Of a DNA stretch of 64,000 bases, positions 1 to 12,061 are shown piece after piece. The stretch spans positions 17,706,484 through 17,770,483 of the forward strand of contig NC_061864.1 in NCBI RefSeq assembly GCF_907164915.1, written 5' to 3'. Both the position numbers and the translations under genes were made by a program. Below the pieces are notes generated by a model. The model ran no database searches. It saw nothing but the letters and a program-made list of their open reading frames with translations, and was not told the origin of the DNA. Position 1 is the stretch's first letter; the number at the start of each line of letters is the position of its first letter. This DNA is from Impatiens glandulifera. Taxonomy: Eukaryota > Streptophyta > Magnoliopsida > Ericales > Balsaminaceae.

Positions 1-1
1 C

Positions 2-643
2 CTAACAGCAACTAGACCGGATATACTATTTGCGGTTGGAGTGTGTGGAAGATTCCAGGCTAATCCAAAACAATCTCACTATACAGTCGCGAAGCAAATA
101 TTGAAATACCTAAAAGGAACACCTGAAGTCGGTCTGTGGTATCCAAAGGACTCATCCTTCAACCTCACAAGCTACTCGGATGCAGACTATGTAGGTTGCA
201 AAGTTGACAGAAAAAGTACCAGCGAAACATGTCAATTCCTAGGTGATCGGCTTGTTTCATGGCATAGCAAGAAGCAGACATCGGTTGCCACATCAATTGC
301 AGAAGCTGAATACCTGGCAGCTAGAAGTTGCTGTTCACAACTCTTGTGGATCCAACAACAATTGAAGGATTTCGGTATCACAGCCGAAGAGTCTCCCATA
401 TTATGTGATAACACAAGTGCCATAGCAATCACATACAATCTGGTTCTACATTCTAGAACCAAGCACATCGACATAAGGCATCACTTCATCCGAGAGCATG
501 TTATGCTGAAACATATCCGGTTGGAATACGTATCAACAGAACAATAAGTAGCCGATATCTTCACAAAGCCCCTGCAGGAAGCTAAGTTTTCTTACTTCAG
601 AAACATACTCGGTTTAACCGATATTAATCAGTTCATCTATTAA
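2..643 (+). pseudogene. Copia retrotransposon polyprotein, C-terminal RT/RNase H part
   Basis: This is the 3' end of a Ty1/copia pol gene that enters the window already in progress. The first codons read as the end of the reverse transcriptase (TRPDILFAVG). The RNase H domain follows, with SYSDADYVG, the DRKST block, the AEAEYLAA segment and CDNTSAIAI, and then the TKHIDIRHHFIREH block typical of copia elements. The final TKPL segment is present and the frame closes at 643. One in-frame TAA at 545-547 breaks the protein just before VADIFTKPL, so the copy is dead or nearly so. Wording of the RNase H region resembles the SIRE/Maximus lineage; this is a judgement from memory of the family. Confidence 0.93.
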
Positions 644-1165
644 ATTCTCTAAAAGGAAAATCGGTTCGAACAGACAAAACCGGTAGTTCTTCCTAAATTG
701 TCGAAAACCGAATTCACCAAGGTACATATTGAAGAACCTCTTTGTCTATCAGTTACAGTAAACCGACCGGTTACTTAGTGCGTACACTAATTAACCGCAT
801 CGGGACCAATGACTGAAAACCGACCGGTTTGGAAATAGTATACTCCGGACTATTTGGCTTCCGAACAAAATTGGAACAATTATCTATGTTTAGATGTATC
901 TGTTCTGAAAAGATACATTTTCAAAACAAAATGGTCATACCTCAAAAGACGTGAAGATATGATATCTTTCACCGTCCAGGCCTATGACTCACATCCTAGG
1001 TTGTAGACATGCTTATTTCATGCAATATGTTTTATCGTATGGTTAATAGATCAAATCACCTACTATACACTGGATAATACTATCATCCCTCCACTAATAT
1101 ATAAGTTAGGCAAACATCAGACAAAATATTCACAAGCATCAATTTATCATCTCACTAAGACAAAA
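644..1165 (+). other. Spacer between copia pol and the downstream open frame
   Basis: No open frame is seen. The segment is richer in GC than the flanks and has many copies of an ACCGG/CCGGT-like word. A TATA-like stretch at about 1097-1106 lies some 65 bases upstream of the ATG at 1166, followed by an A-rich leader, so it could act as a promoter for the next open frame. In SIRE-type copia elements an extra gene often follows pol in this position. Confidence 0.4.
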
Positions 1166-1720
1166 ATGTCTCAATTCCAAAGCATCCTTCAAGTTGATTT
1201 CAACTCAGCTCAAAGTATAGAGCATTATGAAATCTTCAAAATGATTAAGTCGCTTGAGGACACCGGTCTAAAATCTTTTCTAGATGACAAACATGTCATC
1301 TTTCCCGAAACCGTCCTAGAGTTCTTCTATAACGCCAAGGTTTTCTGGGGTACCCCTCATTTCGACACCCTCATTCAATCTAGGGTCGGAGGGACCGTGT
1401 TTGACTTCACGGAGAGTGACTTTGCCAGGTGCTTCGATCTTCCGAAGCAAGGGCTCACCGATTTAAACGTTCCGGCCGAACTAAAGGCCGAAATCTCTAT
1501 GAACTTCTCTCGGTCGAACCGTCCGGTCAGTGACCACGGTGCTAGGTCATCATTGAGGGCTGAATACCAGCTTCTTAATGATATCATCGGTAGGGGCATC
1601 CTGGGTAAGGATGTGACCAACATCTATTGTGCTGCTGTTTGTGACAGTTTGTGTAGTATTGAAACCCCGGTGTTAATCTCTAACCGGATTAATCACCAAC
1701 CGTTGAGTGAAACGCGCTAA
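1166..1720 (+). pseudogene. Retroelement-associated accessory protein (plant transposon protein domain), 184 aa open frame
   Basis: The open frame starts MSQFQSILQVDFNSAQSIEH. It resembles a protein found in very many copies in asterid genomes and usually called a putative plant transposon protein. Shared features are a short N-terminal block ending in a VDF/VNF word, a SLEDTGLKSFL block, a VLEFFYNAKV block, an ARCFDLPKQGLTDL block and a YQLLNDIIGRGI block. Full family members continue further, so the TAA at 1718-1720 is probably premature; the same frame stays open afterwards until 1955. It sits about 520 bases after the copia pol end on the same strand, which fits an extra 3' gene of that element (env-like position). 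Function unknown. Confidence 0.6.
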
Positions 1721-2821
1721 CCGGCCAGACCCCGGTCCGTCAGCCGCGACCTAAATCCTAACAGAACTTTAATTCCAGAAAATTGTGTTGTTATTGGACT
1801 TGCTGCACAGAATGGACCGTTAAGGTCGCTGGTTGGTACCCTAGACCTAACCGGTCATTCTATTGGAAAATTGGAATTGAAATCTTGTTTTGCTGAAACT
1901 GATGACAATCGGATTGCTTGTACTAAAAATTTGGTCACAATACTGGAGATAATCTAGCAAAAGGGCTTTAAGGTAATGAAGGAAAATGACATAAATTGTA
2001 CAGGTTTATTGGGTCATATTGAAAGCTCAATGTTAGGGTCTTTTTCTACATCGGATGAAAACATTATGCTGAGATCTATGTCTGTTTTGAATGATCCTAA
2101 TGAAGTAAGTATGACAGAGCTGACGACTGTTGGTCGAGAATTAGTAGGTTCAAAGAACATTACAAGGTCGGGGTTAGTTTCAGAAACAGGAAAACATAGC
2201 AGTTTTGGTTATTCATGCGTAGAGAAAGATCAGAAAACAGATTTTATCGGTCCTGCTAGAGAGGATGCTGAACTGGGCAAAATGGGTCATATTGAAATTG
2301 CCTCTACAGAGATGGAGATATCGGCTGCTCAGAGTCTATTGGGTTCAAAGAATGACATAATTTCATAATCTTGTTATGCAATGGGAAATCTTGCAAATCT
2401 GAAAGTCTCGGGTTCCATTAATGATCAAAATGCTAAGTCTATATGTCCTGCTAAGGATCAGATGGAAAGTCAGACAACCAGACTATGGAGTAGGCTAGAA
2501 AAAGGTTGGACAAGAGACACTAAATGCGCCCAGAATTCTAAAATTGAGGTTAAAATTGCAGGATCTTCTAAACAGTCTTCACATATAGCTGAAGTTGTTG
2601 ATGGACATAGTCTAACAGAATTTGGAAATACTGAAGAAGTTGGATCTGAGTTGGAGCTGGTCATGGAAATAAATTCAATTAAATTAGAAAAGCCTAATAA
2701 TACAGATCTAAATGATGATGAACTGAACTTGATTGGTATAACCAATGGTGAAAGCTTGGCTGAGAATTATATTGATTCGTTAGTTGATGCACCATGGATG
2801 ACAATCTGTTTGAAAATCTAG
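1721..2821 (+). pseudogene. Continuation of the same frame, unrecognised protein with internal stops
   Basis: The frame used by the accessory open frame continues to 2821 with stops only at 1955-1957 and 2366-2368. Between stops the translation is serine-, glutamate- and asparagine-rich without a recognised domain (for example LLGHIESSMLGSFSTSDENI near 2004). It may be the tail of the accessory protein or the low-complexity linker that plant LINEs carry between their gag-like and endonuclease parts, since LINE reverse transcriptase sequence begins shortly after. The boundary between the two elements is not visible. Codon-like composition argues that this was once coding. Confidence 0.4.
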
Positions 2822-2869
2822 GTGTGGGTATGGTTCTCGTGGAAGCTACAAATAAGTTGGGTTAGAATA

Positions 2870-4405
2870 TAATTCAGGGTATAAGAGGTGAAAAATGTTA
2901 TCATGACGATCTTTGAGAGCATCTTCGCGATGTTCCGAAAGAATCGTCCATACATCTTTCACCCATTCTGTGAGGTAAAGGAGGTAACTCATTTATGCTT
3001 TGCTGACGATTTGTTCATTCTATTGCACACAGACGTTGATTCCATTAAAACTATTAGGGTTGCACTAATGTTTTTTTTCTGAGGTTACAGGTTTAACTAT
3101 TAATAAAAGCAAAAGTGTGGCATTTTATGGAGGCGTGAAGGATGAAACAAAGCAGGACATCAACATCATAGGCATTAAGGAAGGAAACTTTCTCGTAAGG
3201 TACTTAGGAATTCCGTTAATCACGAAGCAGATCGAGATCTCACACTGTAAGTCGCTGATTGAAAAGGTAAAAAACACGATATCTAGCTGGGCAGCGAAAA
3301 AACTTTCTTATGTAGGGAGGTTCAAACTTATCAAAAATGTGGTCATGGGCATAGTTGGCTATTGGGCGCAAAAGATGGTCATTCCGAAGAAGGTAATGAA
3401 GGAGCTCGACACGCTGATGAGGAACTTTATTTGGGGCAGTAGCGGAAGAGGAGGAAAGAAAGTCAAATAGACTGCTCTCTACAACCAAAGAACGAGGGAG
3501 TCATCGGCATGAAGAACTGTATCGAGTGGAACAATGCTCTAACCTTCAAACATCTGTAAGCTTTGGAACGCAATCAGGAGTCACTATGGATCAAATGGGT
3601 GCATACAAGATTTATGAAACACGAAACCAGAATCTGAACCTGCAAAATTCAGGAAGGTATGAGTTGGTCTCTAAAAAAAATTCTTAAACTAAGAAGTGAT
3701 ATTGCAGATTTTTACGACATCTGGCTAGGGGAAGGGAAAGACACTCTATTCTGGCACGACCCATGGTTCGAAAATCAGAAGAGACTGTGCAAAAGCAAAA
3801 ATCAGAGGCATCAAAGACGAGAATTGAAACTCGCTCCTGAGAAAATTCTAGAAGGAAAGAGATTGGGCTCCTCTTGTATGGTCAACGAAGATTATCCCTC
3901 GACATTAGTTCATCCTATGACTCGCCTTCTGGGAAAGACTCAGAACTCGTGATCGTATCAGCAAGTATATGAGCATCCCAGACATGAGCTATCTTTTATG
4001 CATAGCATAGGAAATGAAGAAAACATATATCACCTATTCGGGAGCTACTGTATTTCTTCGGAGCTTTGGGACAGATTCTATAAAAGCCTAGAGCTTATCA
4101 TTTTCCCAAGCGAATGGAATGAAATCAAAGAAGCAACACTACTCAAAGTCAAGGGAAATAGATTTGCATCAAGCGTGTTCAAGTGCGGCTTTGAAGTAGT
4201 GGTGTATAACATTTGGCAAGAACGGAATGCAAGAGTATATGGCAGAACCCCAGGAGCGTTGAAGAGTTATGGAAAGATATTGTATCGAATTGCAGCGCCC
4301 TCACGGGAACGTGGAGAAAAATTCCAAGCACATAGCAGAACTGGAATATCTATAGGAACTAAAATTTACCGTTTTTTGAACTCACTAGAATTGAAATCAT
4401 TGTAA
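2870..4405 (+). pseudogene. LINE (non-LTR retrotransposon) reverse transcriptase and zinc-binding region, decayed
   Basis: Pieces of one LINE ORF2 appear in order. At about 2950-3070 the RT motif reads THLCFADDLFIL, with the catalytic ADD. At 3117-3470 follows the segment with RYLGIPLITK, ISSWAAKKLSYVGR and a LIKNVVMG-like block, as in plant LINE RTs after the palm. At 3659-3780 a SWSLKKIL and FWHDPW block matches the region before the zinc-binding domain. At 3998-4405 the zf-RVT-like part reads NEENIYHLF and later VYNIWQERNARVYG. Frames change several times (around 3082, 3470 and 3952), and no endonuclease domain is seen, so it is truncated and inactive. It lies directly downstream of the copia remnant. 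Confidence 0.85.
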
Positions 4406-4571
4406 TCAGATAATTCATTTACGTTTTTAGCTTTTTAGCTTTTATTTAGAATGTTACGACTTCAAAATCATTCTAGGTCTTTCTAGAATGACCTCTTAAA
4501 CTCGTGGTTTTTTTTTCCGTTTTTGGGAATTTTTAATGAAATGACGCTAAGTCGTTTTTTTTTTTAAAAAA
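4406..4571 (+). other. LINE 3' untranslated end
   Basis: After the zinc-binding region comes a T-rich tail ending in a TTTTTAATGAAATGACGCT-like segment and a T-run at about 4554-4565, then an A-run. This resembles 3' ends of plant LINEs. No clear target site duplication was found. Confidence 0.5.
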
Positions 4572-5141
4572 TAGAGAGTTAATTAATGTTTTTTTATTTT
4601 ATAAATGAATATTTTTTATTTTATAAATGAATAGTTTTTATTTTATTTTAAACCTATATTTTGTATGTATAAATAAATAATTTAATTATTTCCCATAAAA
4701 TCAATTCAATAATTAAATTTCAATCCACTTAAGCCTCATCCTAAATAATTGTAATTTAATCATGGAAATTGCAAGAAATAGATCTAAGTAATTATAGAGT
4801 TTGATCTAAAAATGATTGTAGTTGACTAATTAATCTTGGTTCTATCCATTAAGAATCACTTTTAAGTGTATGTCGCTCTCTTATCTTCCTAATTTTTTTT
4901 TAATAATCATTTCATTAAATAAAATTTTAATACACGAATCTCTCATTTATTTTTTAAATATTTATACTCTTTTTTTTTTGTTGTCACGATATAATTTAAA
5001 TTTTATGTAATTTTTATCTAGAAACATAATAATATATAAAAAATAAAAAGTAAAGATTAATAAGATAGACAAAAATATAAATAATGAGTGTAAAGCTGAG
5101 AAGAAAATAACATTTATAAAAGTATATCCTAAATTTTATTC

Positions 5142-5228
<87 letters not shown>

Positions 5229-6039
5229 TTAAAAAATTAAGAAAAATAAAAATTTTTACTTTTTAATTGAAATTTGAAGTGGATTTCAAATAAAAATATA
5301 ATTAAAATATATGTTTTAAAAAATAAAAATATTTGTATGAGTGGATCTTTTTCTCGATTTTGGCTCGAAAATAACCGTACGACGTTAAGGGATCGTTGAC
5401 TCGTAGTCAATCAATGTGTTTACTCCAAAATACTATTATTACAAAGATAAAGAAATATTTTATAAAAAAAACGATGGAGGCGTGTGTTGTTAAAATTTAG
5501 CTACATCCTCCACCTATAAAAGAGAAACTATTATTGAAAAAATTATTACAAAGATGACAATATAACAAATTAGGGTTATAACACAAATTTTTATAACACC
5601 TAGTCTCATGAAACCCTAATACAAAAACTGTAACAAATAAAGAATTGAATCAGCGAATTAAAAAAGGCCAACTATAAGTCTATTTAACATCAACGTGAAC
5701 TAATAGATATTTTTGAGTATCTCTATACTTATTAAATCTAATTTTATATTATATTTGTAGTTGGTGAGCATTTTTTGTTTATTTTTTTTTAAGATGCTTT
5801 CAAATAATTAATCTAGCTGTATTTCATGTATTTTTGACACAATTTGAACACTTTTATTTTATAAACATAACGGTCCATTTACTTTTTATAAAAATATAAA
5901 AATAAATAATTAGATTAATTAAGTAACTTAAAGAACTTGTCTTATATAAAAATATAAAAAAAAAAAAGATTAAAAAGGAATATTATGATATTTAATTGAT
6001 TTGATAGAAACTCTTGTCCTTTTCTCATTCCAATTTGGG
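4572..6039. other. AT-rich intergenic stretch
   Basis: No gene or recognisable element is seen apart from the (TA)n tract at 5144-5226. The 71-codon open frame there is only the dinucleotide repeat. The part from about 5990 becomes more GC-rich and leads into the kinase gene 5' region. Confidence 0.6.
5144..5226. repeat. (TA)n microsatellite
   Basis: About 40 uninterrupted TA units. Such tracts are prone to length change and to assembly error. Confidence 0.97.
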
Positions 6040-6562
6040 TCCCGCCAGCCACTCACCACCGCCCTTGGCCAGTATATCCTATTAAGCTGCAGTTCAATCG
6101 GGTCCCATTGATCGAATCCATTGGTCGCCCATTAGCCTACGTATTCTACACAGCACCTAATCTGAGTTCGGTCCAGATTATTATTATTATTATCATGATC
6201 ACAATCATCTATTCAGTTCCTCTCTTGAGGAGGAGGAGCAGCAGCAGAGAACTCCTCCGTTTTCTTTTCTCTATACCAAATGGATCGCACCGGAAGAGGA
6301 AAAACCGGATTTGTTGAATGAATCTGTTCCGATTCATGGCGATTTCAGTCAAACACAAACAGGTCTTCTTCTTCTTTCTTATTTCGAATTTTTCTAATGG
6401 TTATTTGAGTACAATGATTGAATTTTCACTATTGTTTAATATTATTATGTTTCTAGAAAGGTAGACTTTGACTTTTGGAAGTTTGAGAAGATGTTTCTTC
6501 TTTAGCTAGCCTCGTCCTATTCCATTTAGGACAGTACTGAATTCGATCTCTATTGTAGAGCA
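6040..6562 (+). promoter_or_regulatory. 5' flank and leader of the HT1-like kinase gene, possible leader intron
   Basis: A more GC-rich stretch from about 6040 precedes the kinase ATG. A possible untranslated-leader intron runs from a GT at about 6362 (after AACACAAACAG) to the pyrimidine-rich TATTGTAG ending at 6558, four bases before the ATG. This is inferred only from splice-site-like sequence. The 69-codon open frame at 6108-6317 has no family resemblance and is taken as leader. Confidence 0.45.
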
Positions 6563-8233
6563 ATGGAGCAGGAAGCTAATTCTTGGATAAGGAGAACTAA
6601 GTTTTCTCATACAATTTACCATCGTTTTGATTCTGCAAAATTAGCCTCTGTTCCTCTTTCTATTGAGTTAGAACAATATGCAGGTCTTAAATCTAGATCT
6701 AGAAAGACAGAACAAGTATCATCATCATCTTCTTCTAATGTTCTTAAATCATCCACCACTAGTCTTACAAAGCTTCAACGAAATCCCGTCACTCATAAGC
6801 TGAGATCAGTCTCTCCCAACCCTCAAACCATCCTCTCTGATGAATTTAAGGAAGCTCAATCATCTAAGAAGAGGTTCTCAACGCCAGCTCCTCAAAGAAG
6901 GAACAACTCTGGGTCTGGGAAAGGAGTTTTGAATAAGAATTACTTGTCTTCATCGATGAAGTTTTATGATAAGATGATGAGTAGGAAGGATTCTTCTTGG
7001 ATGAAATACTTTGATCATGGAGGTGGAAGAGTTACTTCAGTTGAAACAGCTGATGAATTAATGGTGGATCTTTCTCAGCTCTACTTTGGTCCGAAATTTG
7101 CTTTTGGTGCTAACAGTCAGCTTTATCAAGGAATATATAAAGATGAACCTGTTGCAGTGAAAATTATAAAAGTACCAAATGATGTTGATGATGATGATGA
7201 TAATGGTGCTTTATCGGCTAAGCTAGAGAAACAGTTCAATAGGGAAGTCACGTTTTTATCTCGTCTTCGCCATGAAAACGTCGTGAAGGTGATCACAACT
7301 CTCACATCGCATTTAGTACTTTGTTTTTTCATTCTTGAAACTAGTTTTTCACTTTGAACTAATGGGTTATTTGGATAACAGGAGATTGTTAACTTAGTTT
7401 GGTATATAGGTTATAGAAAAGTGTGTTATTTGAGTAGAAGACATTAGTGGTATAGATTTATATAAGATTTATCGAAGACTTATATAGATTTTTGTAAAAT
7501 ATGTCAGTTTGTTGCAGCATGGAGGAAAGCGCCAGCTTACTGCATAATCACAGAATATTTATCCGAAGGTTCTTTAAGAGCATACCTTCATAAGCTCGAG
7601 CAAGAACACATTCGTCTTCCGCTTAAGAAACTTATCGGAATCGCTCTAGACATTGCCCGTGGGATGGAATACATCCATTCTCGAGGAGTAGTTCATAGAG
7701 ACCTAAAACCCGAAAACATCCTTATCAACAAAGATTTCCGTATGAAGATTGCTGATTTTGGAATCGCATGCGAGGAATCGTCTTGTGATTTGTTTTCGGA
7801 TGATCCAGGTACATATAGATGGATGGCTCCGGAGATGATTAAACGTAAAGCTTATGGAAGGAAAGTGGATGTTTACAGCTTTGGATTGATTCTATGGGAA
7901 ATGGTGGCTGGGAAAATTCCTTATTCGGATATGACACCTATTCAAGCTGCATTTGCGGTTGTGAATAAGAAATTGAGACCGGAGATTCCTGAGAAATGTT
8001 GCGGTACTTTGAGAGGTTTGATTGAGCAGTGTTGGTCTTCGAAACCGGAGAAGAGACCCGAGTTTTGGCAGATTGGGAAGGTTTTGGGGAAGTTGGAGTT
8101 TGATTGTTCAAATAAAATTGATGATGGTGATGATGATAAGAAGGGAGGACGTCGTGGTTTTTGGATGCAGAAGATTGGTTCTTCTAATGTATATTCTAAT
8201 AATATGCCTATGCCTAAGCCTAGATTTACATGA
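6563..8233 (+). CDS. HT1-like Raf-type serine/threonine protein kinase, two exons
   Basis: Cytosolic-type plant Raf-like kinase of the HT1/STY group, expected to phosphorylate Ser/Thr/Tyr. Exon 1 is 6563-7288 and exon 2 is 7508-8233, with a GT-AG phase 0 intron; total 483 residues. The N-terminal 150 residues are the variable Ser-rich region starting EEANSWIRRTKFSHT-like, with an RNPVTHKLRSVSPNPQT block and a WMKYFDHGGGRVT block typical of the family. The kinase domain begins near residue 180. Lys200 lies in VAVKII, the HRDLKPEN loop is at 305-312, DFG at 325-327, and the GTYRWMAPE activation segment is intact. The C-terminus ends PKPRFT as in relatives. An Asp-rich insert lies just after Lys200. 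All catalytic residues are present, so it looks functional. The open frame running into the intron (to 7357) is unspliced read-through. In Arabidopsis HT1 controls stomatal response to CO2; this copy may be a different paralogue. Confidence 0.95.
7289..7507 (+). other. Intron of the HT1-like kinase gene
   Basis: 219 bases, GT at the donor directly after the codon for Lys in ENVVK, and AG at 7506-7507. Removing it restores the conserved kinase segment with FVAAWRKAPAYCIITEYL across the junction. Confidence 0.93.
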
Positions 8234-8982
8234 AAACTTGCTTCTTTATTTTATGGTCTTGTTTTTTTTTATGTATCATTGAGTAAAGTTACAGCATGTT
8301 TTGTTCTTTTTTGTTTTCATTGGCTGAACGAATGGCTTCATTGTGTGATGATAAGAAGAGAATAAAAATGGTGTATATTGGTTTTGATGGAATTAGGAAT
8401 TTGTTGCATTTTAAATTGTTATCTCCAAATCTCTTTGTAGTTGTTATTTGGAGGTTTGGATTTAAGTGTTAGAAATGAAGGGTTTAAATTAGTTGGGTCA
8501 CTGTTACTGTTATCTTTCCATCATTTCAAATTCATCTTATTTTAAGAGTATTCATCTTATTTGACTTATATTTATTAGAAAAAACCTTCTTCTATGGTTA
8601 AGTTATTTGAGTAAAAAGGTATAAATATTTAATAATATTATTTGTTTATAACTCGAATAAACTACATTACTTAAGCCAATGTACTTAATACTTTTAAAAC
8701 ATAAAATAAAATTATAAAATTTGATATTTTGAATAATGATATACTAAGCCTGGTTAGGATTAGATTATTCTAATAACTTAAAAAATCAAACATTACTTCA
8801 CTCTTTTCTCATCCATTAAATCACTTAATTCATTCATCAAAATACTAAAATACCTACTATTTTAAATTATTATATTTTATTTTATTTATATATATAAATA
8901 TTTTTTAAGTCTTTTTATAAAAAAAAAACTATCATCGTCTCTTCAAAATCAACATCAATCATCTTATTTTTCTATATCCAAG
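8234..8982. other. 3' flank of the kinase gene and intergenic DNA
   Basis: Contains the probable 3' UTR, with an AATAAAA signal-like word near 8361. Nothing else recognisable. Confidence 0.5.

Positions 8983-9038
<56 letters not shown>
8983..9038. repeat. (TA)n microsatellite at the edge of a Helitron-like repeat
   Basis: Uninterrupted TA run directly followed by the repeat that starts ATGATGCTTAATTTT. A shorter TA run precedes another copy of that repeat at 18047. Confidence 0.9.
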
Positions 9039-9039
<1 letters not shown>

Positions 9040-9042
<3 letters not shown>

Positions 9043-9275
9043 ATGCTTAATTTTTAAAGTGTTCGGATTGGTGGGTCTAGAGTTGCGGTTAATTTGGATA
9101 TATGTGAGAGGGTAAATGAATACTTGGGTTGGATAGTGGGTTGACCCGCATATAAACTTAAAACGATTAAAAATAAAATTAAAAATACTATCACATTTTT
9201 ATCGTAATATTTTTTTCACAATTTTTTATATTATTGCACGGTACAAATGCAGGAGATACATATTAGTTTAAATAA
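9040..9275 (+). mobile_element. Helitron-like non-autonomous repeat, copy 1
   Basis: One of three related repeats in the window (others at 17757 and 18072). Shared marks in order are GATGCTTAATTTTTAAAG, GGTTAATTTGGATATAT, GTGGGTTGACCCG, then CACATTTTTATCGTAAT and TTTTTTCACAATTTTTTAT. The 3' end has a short hairpin-like word built on GTGCAAATGCAC, here mutated (GCACGGTACAAATGCAGG), followed by AT-rich sequence and a TTAGT. A short GC hairpin near the 3' end suits a Helitron terminus. No transposase or RepHel sequence is present. Confidence 0.6.
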
Positions 9276-9904
9276 TGACTAGACCTAAAAATTAAGAATC
9301 AACAATTTATTCCTCTTGTTTTTTTTTTTCTATTTAATTTTTTTTTTTGTTACTAAGCTAATAAGGAGAATTAAATATATAATTTTATTAATATATTTTC
9401 CATATTTTATAATTTAAATTTATTTATAATAATATAAATATAAATATATATTAAATGACTAACTATAAAAATTGAGAATTTGGTGTCAACAAATTAAAAA
9501 AATAATTATTTCTTGTCATTACTCCAATGTTGGACATTATTTATAGCAGAGCTAAAGACACCAAATTTTTTTCTCAGATTATATAAAATTAATTTTGCTC
9601 GAAACTGAACCAAAAATATAGTAAAAAAATATACAAAATAAGAATGTTATAATGCTAATTTCTAAATGGAAAAAAGAGAGAAAATGTTACATTAGTTTAA
9701 ACAAAATATAAAAATGTGTTTGAGAAGATTGAAATTATTATTAAATAAATATTGAGTTGATAGAGAGTAGGCAATCAAACAAGGACTAAATGAAGCAAGT
9801 TAAAACCAACAGCTCATGCTGCGGGTTAAAAGCGGCCAATTGATTTGGTTGTCGTGTTGGCATTTATTTACCAATTTCATCAATTCAGTGGGTAATCAAT
9901 CCTT
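9276..9904. other. AT-rich intergenic stretch
   Basis: Nothing recognised. Confidence 0.5.
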
Positions 9905-10220
9905 GCTATATTAATTGAATGAACCCTAACCCATTCTCATTTCATCTCACATCTAAAATTGATCTCTTGATATTAAATTATTAATGGCTTCTCTTCTTCT
10001 CATTCTCTTCGAGCTTCTCCGCCACCAAGATGCCGACCAGCTTCTCGCATCATATCCTTCTTCTTCTGCAGCTGCATCGCCGCCGTCTGTAAGCTACAGG
10101 ATTCCAGATCCAGCCCCCTGCAATAGTAGAGTACGAGGTGACAGATTCAACGGAGGCCGTCAGATCATCGACGACAGCAATGATCTCTTCGAGTTTAAGG
10201 TCTGTCTAGATCTTGTTTGA
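9905..10220 (+). CDS. Orphan promoter and first exon of an unidentified gene
   Basis: A TATA-like TATATTAA at 9907-9914 and a telo-box AACCCTAA at 9922-9929 precede an ATG at 9984, an arrangement common in plant housekeeping promoters. The open frame begins MASLLLILFELLRHQDADQ and runs through a Ser/Ala/Pro-rich segment to NDLFEFK near residue 72. There a GT donor-like site occurs (AAG|GTCTGT at 10200) before the stop at 10218-10220. No continuing exon is recognised in the AT-rich DNA that follows. It may be a real gene with distant exons, a truncated gene, or a 5' fragment carried in by a transposon. The family is not recognised. Confidence 0.45.
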
Positions 10221-11337
10221 TTCGTAGATTGTCCATTTCAAGAAGAAAATCCATGGAATTTTGCCCACACCACAACTCCATCACCACTTTGCTTGTTTTA
10301 TTTATTTCTGTTTAGTTTTTTCTTTTTGTGTATGTATGTTGTTGTTCACTCGTAAATAAAGTAAAACAAATTTAGTTGGGATCACCGTACTTTTACATGT
10401 AGTTTTAAAATACATTTACCATTCAACTTGTAAGTCGATAATTTTGTGGAAGTATTTATTGTTAATATTATTTTTTAAAATATTTAAAAGGTATTGATAA
10501 ATATAAATAAAATAAAAATGATTTAAATAATATAATGTTTGAAAATGAGAATGATGTTTATAGATTTGAACAATTTATTTAAACATGACTTAATGTTTAC
10601 AAATAAGTTTTTTTTTAAGATTTTAAAAAGAATCGTGTGATATAATATATATTTTTTTTTAAGTTTTTCAAGATTTTATCTTAAAACTCAACTATCATTT
10701 CAACTATTTAGTAACTCAATTTACATATTTAAATATCAAAATTATTTTTTATTTAATTATATAAAGTTAAATCATAAAAAAATGATTTAAAAAAAAAATC
10801 AAACATGATCTTTTAGAAAAAAAAAAAACAAGAAAAATCTCAATAATCACTACATCAAATGAGCTCTTACATTTAAACTCTTAGTTATTAACCTTATTTT
10901 TAAATTCTTAGCAAAAATAATAATGATATTGTTACATATGCCTTCAGCCTTTTTATATAAATTTTAGGTCCCAATATAATTGGGTAAAACATGTGGTTGA
11001 ATCGAAATTATAAAAGTGTTGATAATTTTAGACCATTGTTTTATTAGAGATTTATATATATATAATAATTACCCTTTCTATTATAGTTTGGTGGTATCTG
11101 AAAAAAAGGTTATATATAAACTTTCATATTAATTTTTAAAATTAATATATATTAATATATTTATTTATTTTATTTTATTTAAAACTTAGGTAGCTAGTAT
11201 AATACTCAATCATAACCGGTGCGCCCACAACATTGGGCTTCCTAGATCACCATTTTTTAACTCATAAATAATCATTATTATTTAAACCATATATATTTTA
11301 TTTATTTATAAAGAAAAAAAAAACAAATAATTTCTTG

Positions 11338-11339
11338 TA

Positions 11340-11371
<32 letters not shown>

Positions 11372-11428
11372 TTAGTATTCAAATTTAATATATATATATA
11401 TATATTTATATTTAGTATTCAAATTTAA
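11338..11428. repeat. Tandem pair of a TA-rich unit
   Basis: A (TA)n run followed by TTTATATTTAGTATTCAAAT occurs twice in direct orientation, the second copy immediately after the first. Confidence 0.85.
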
Positions 11429-12061
11429 CCTATCATAAAGTAAACTATAACAAAAAAAAATATTAAATTCCAATTTAATTAAAATACAATTTATAATATC
11501 GATTATAATGTTTATTCTACTTAACACTAACTTATACAAATAATCATTTTCCATTGATATCATAGTCAATCCATTTAGTTTATTTTGTGACATCATACTT
11601 CATAACATAGATAATTCTTAAATTAATATTTTTATTAAGTAACAAAATCTAACATATTATTATACTAACAAGTATTAACAATAATATATTCACTATTTTT
11701 TAGTAACATACTAACATATTAATATTTAACTTAAATACTTAATTAAAAAAAAAATTAAAAATCATACATCTATAATAAAAGATTAAAGTATATTTGAAAA
11801 AAAATTGCTTAGTAAATTTGAGAACTAATTAGAATTTTTTTTTTAATAAAGTTAAAATAGGCTTTATAGAATTTTAAGTAAATATAAAAATATTATAAAA
11901 TTTATAAATAAATATATTAAATTAGGAAAGAAATTAAAAAAAAAAAAAATAGACCTGCAAATATATAAGAGTTTAAAATGAATGGTTAAAAATATGAATA
12001 AGATCATAGAGAGAACAAATAAAAGGAGAGGTAAGCTATAAAAGTTTATTTTAAATAATTA

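Noticed and set aside
5014..5229. 71-codon minus-strand open frame rich in Tyr-Ile
   Set aside because: It is the translation of a (TA)n microsatellite.
6108..6317. 69-codon open frame upstream of the kinase
   Set aside because: No family resemblance; position fits the leader of the kinase gene.
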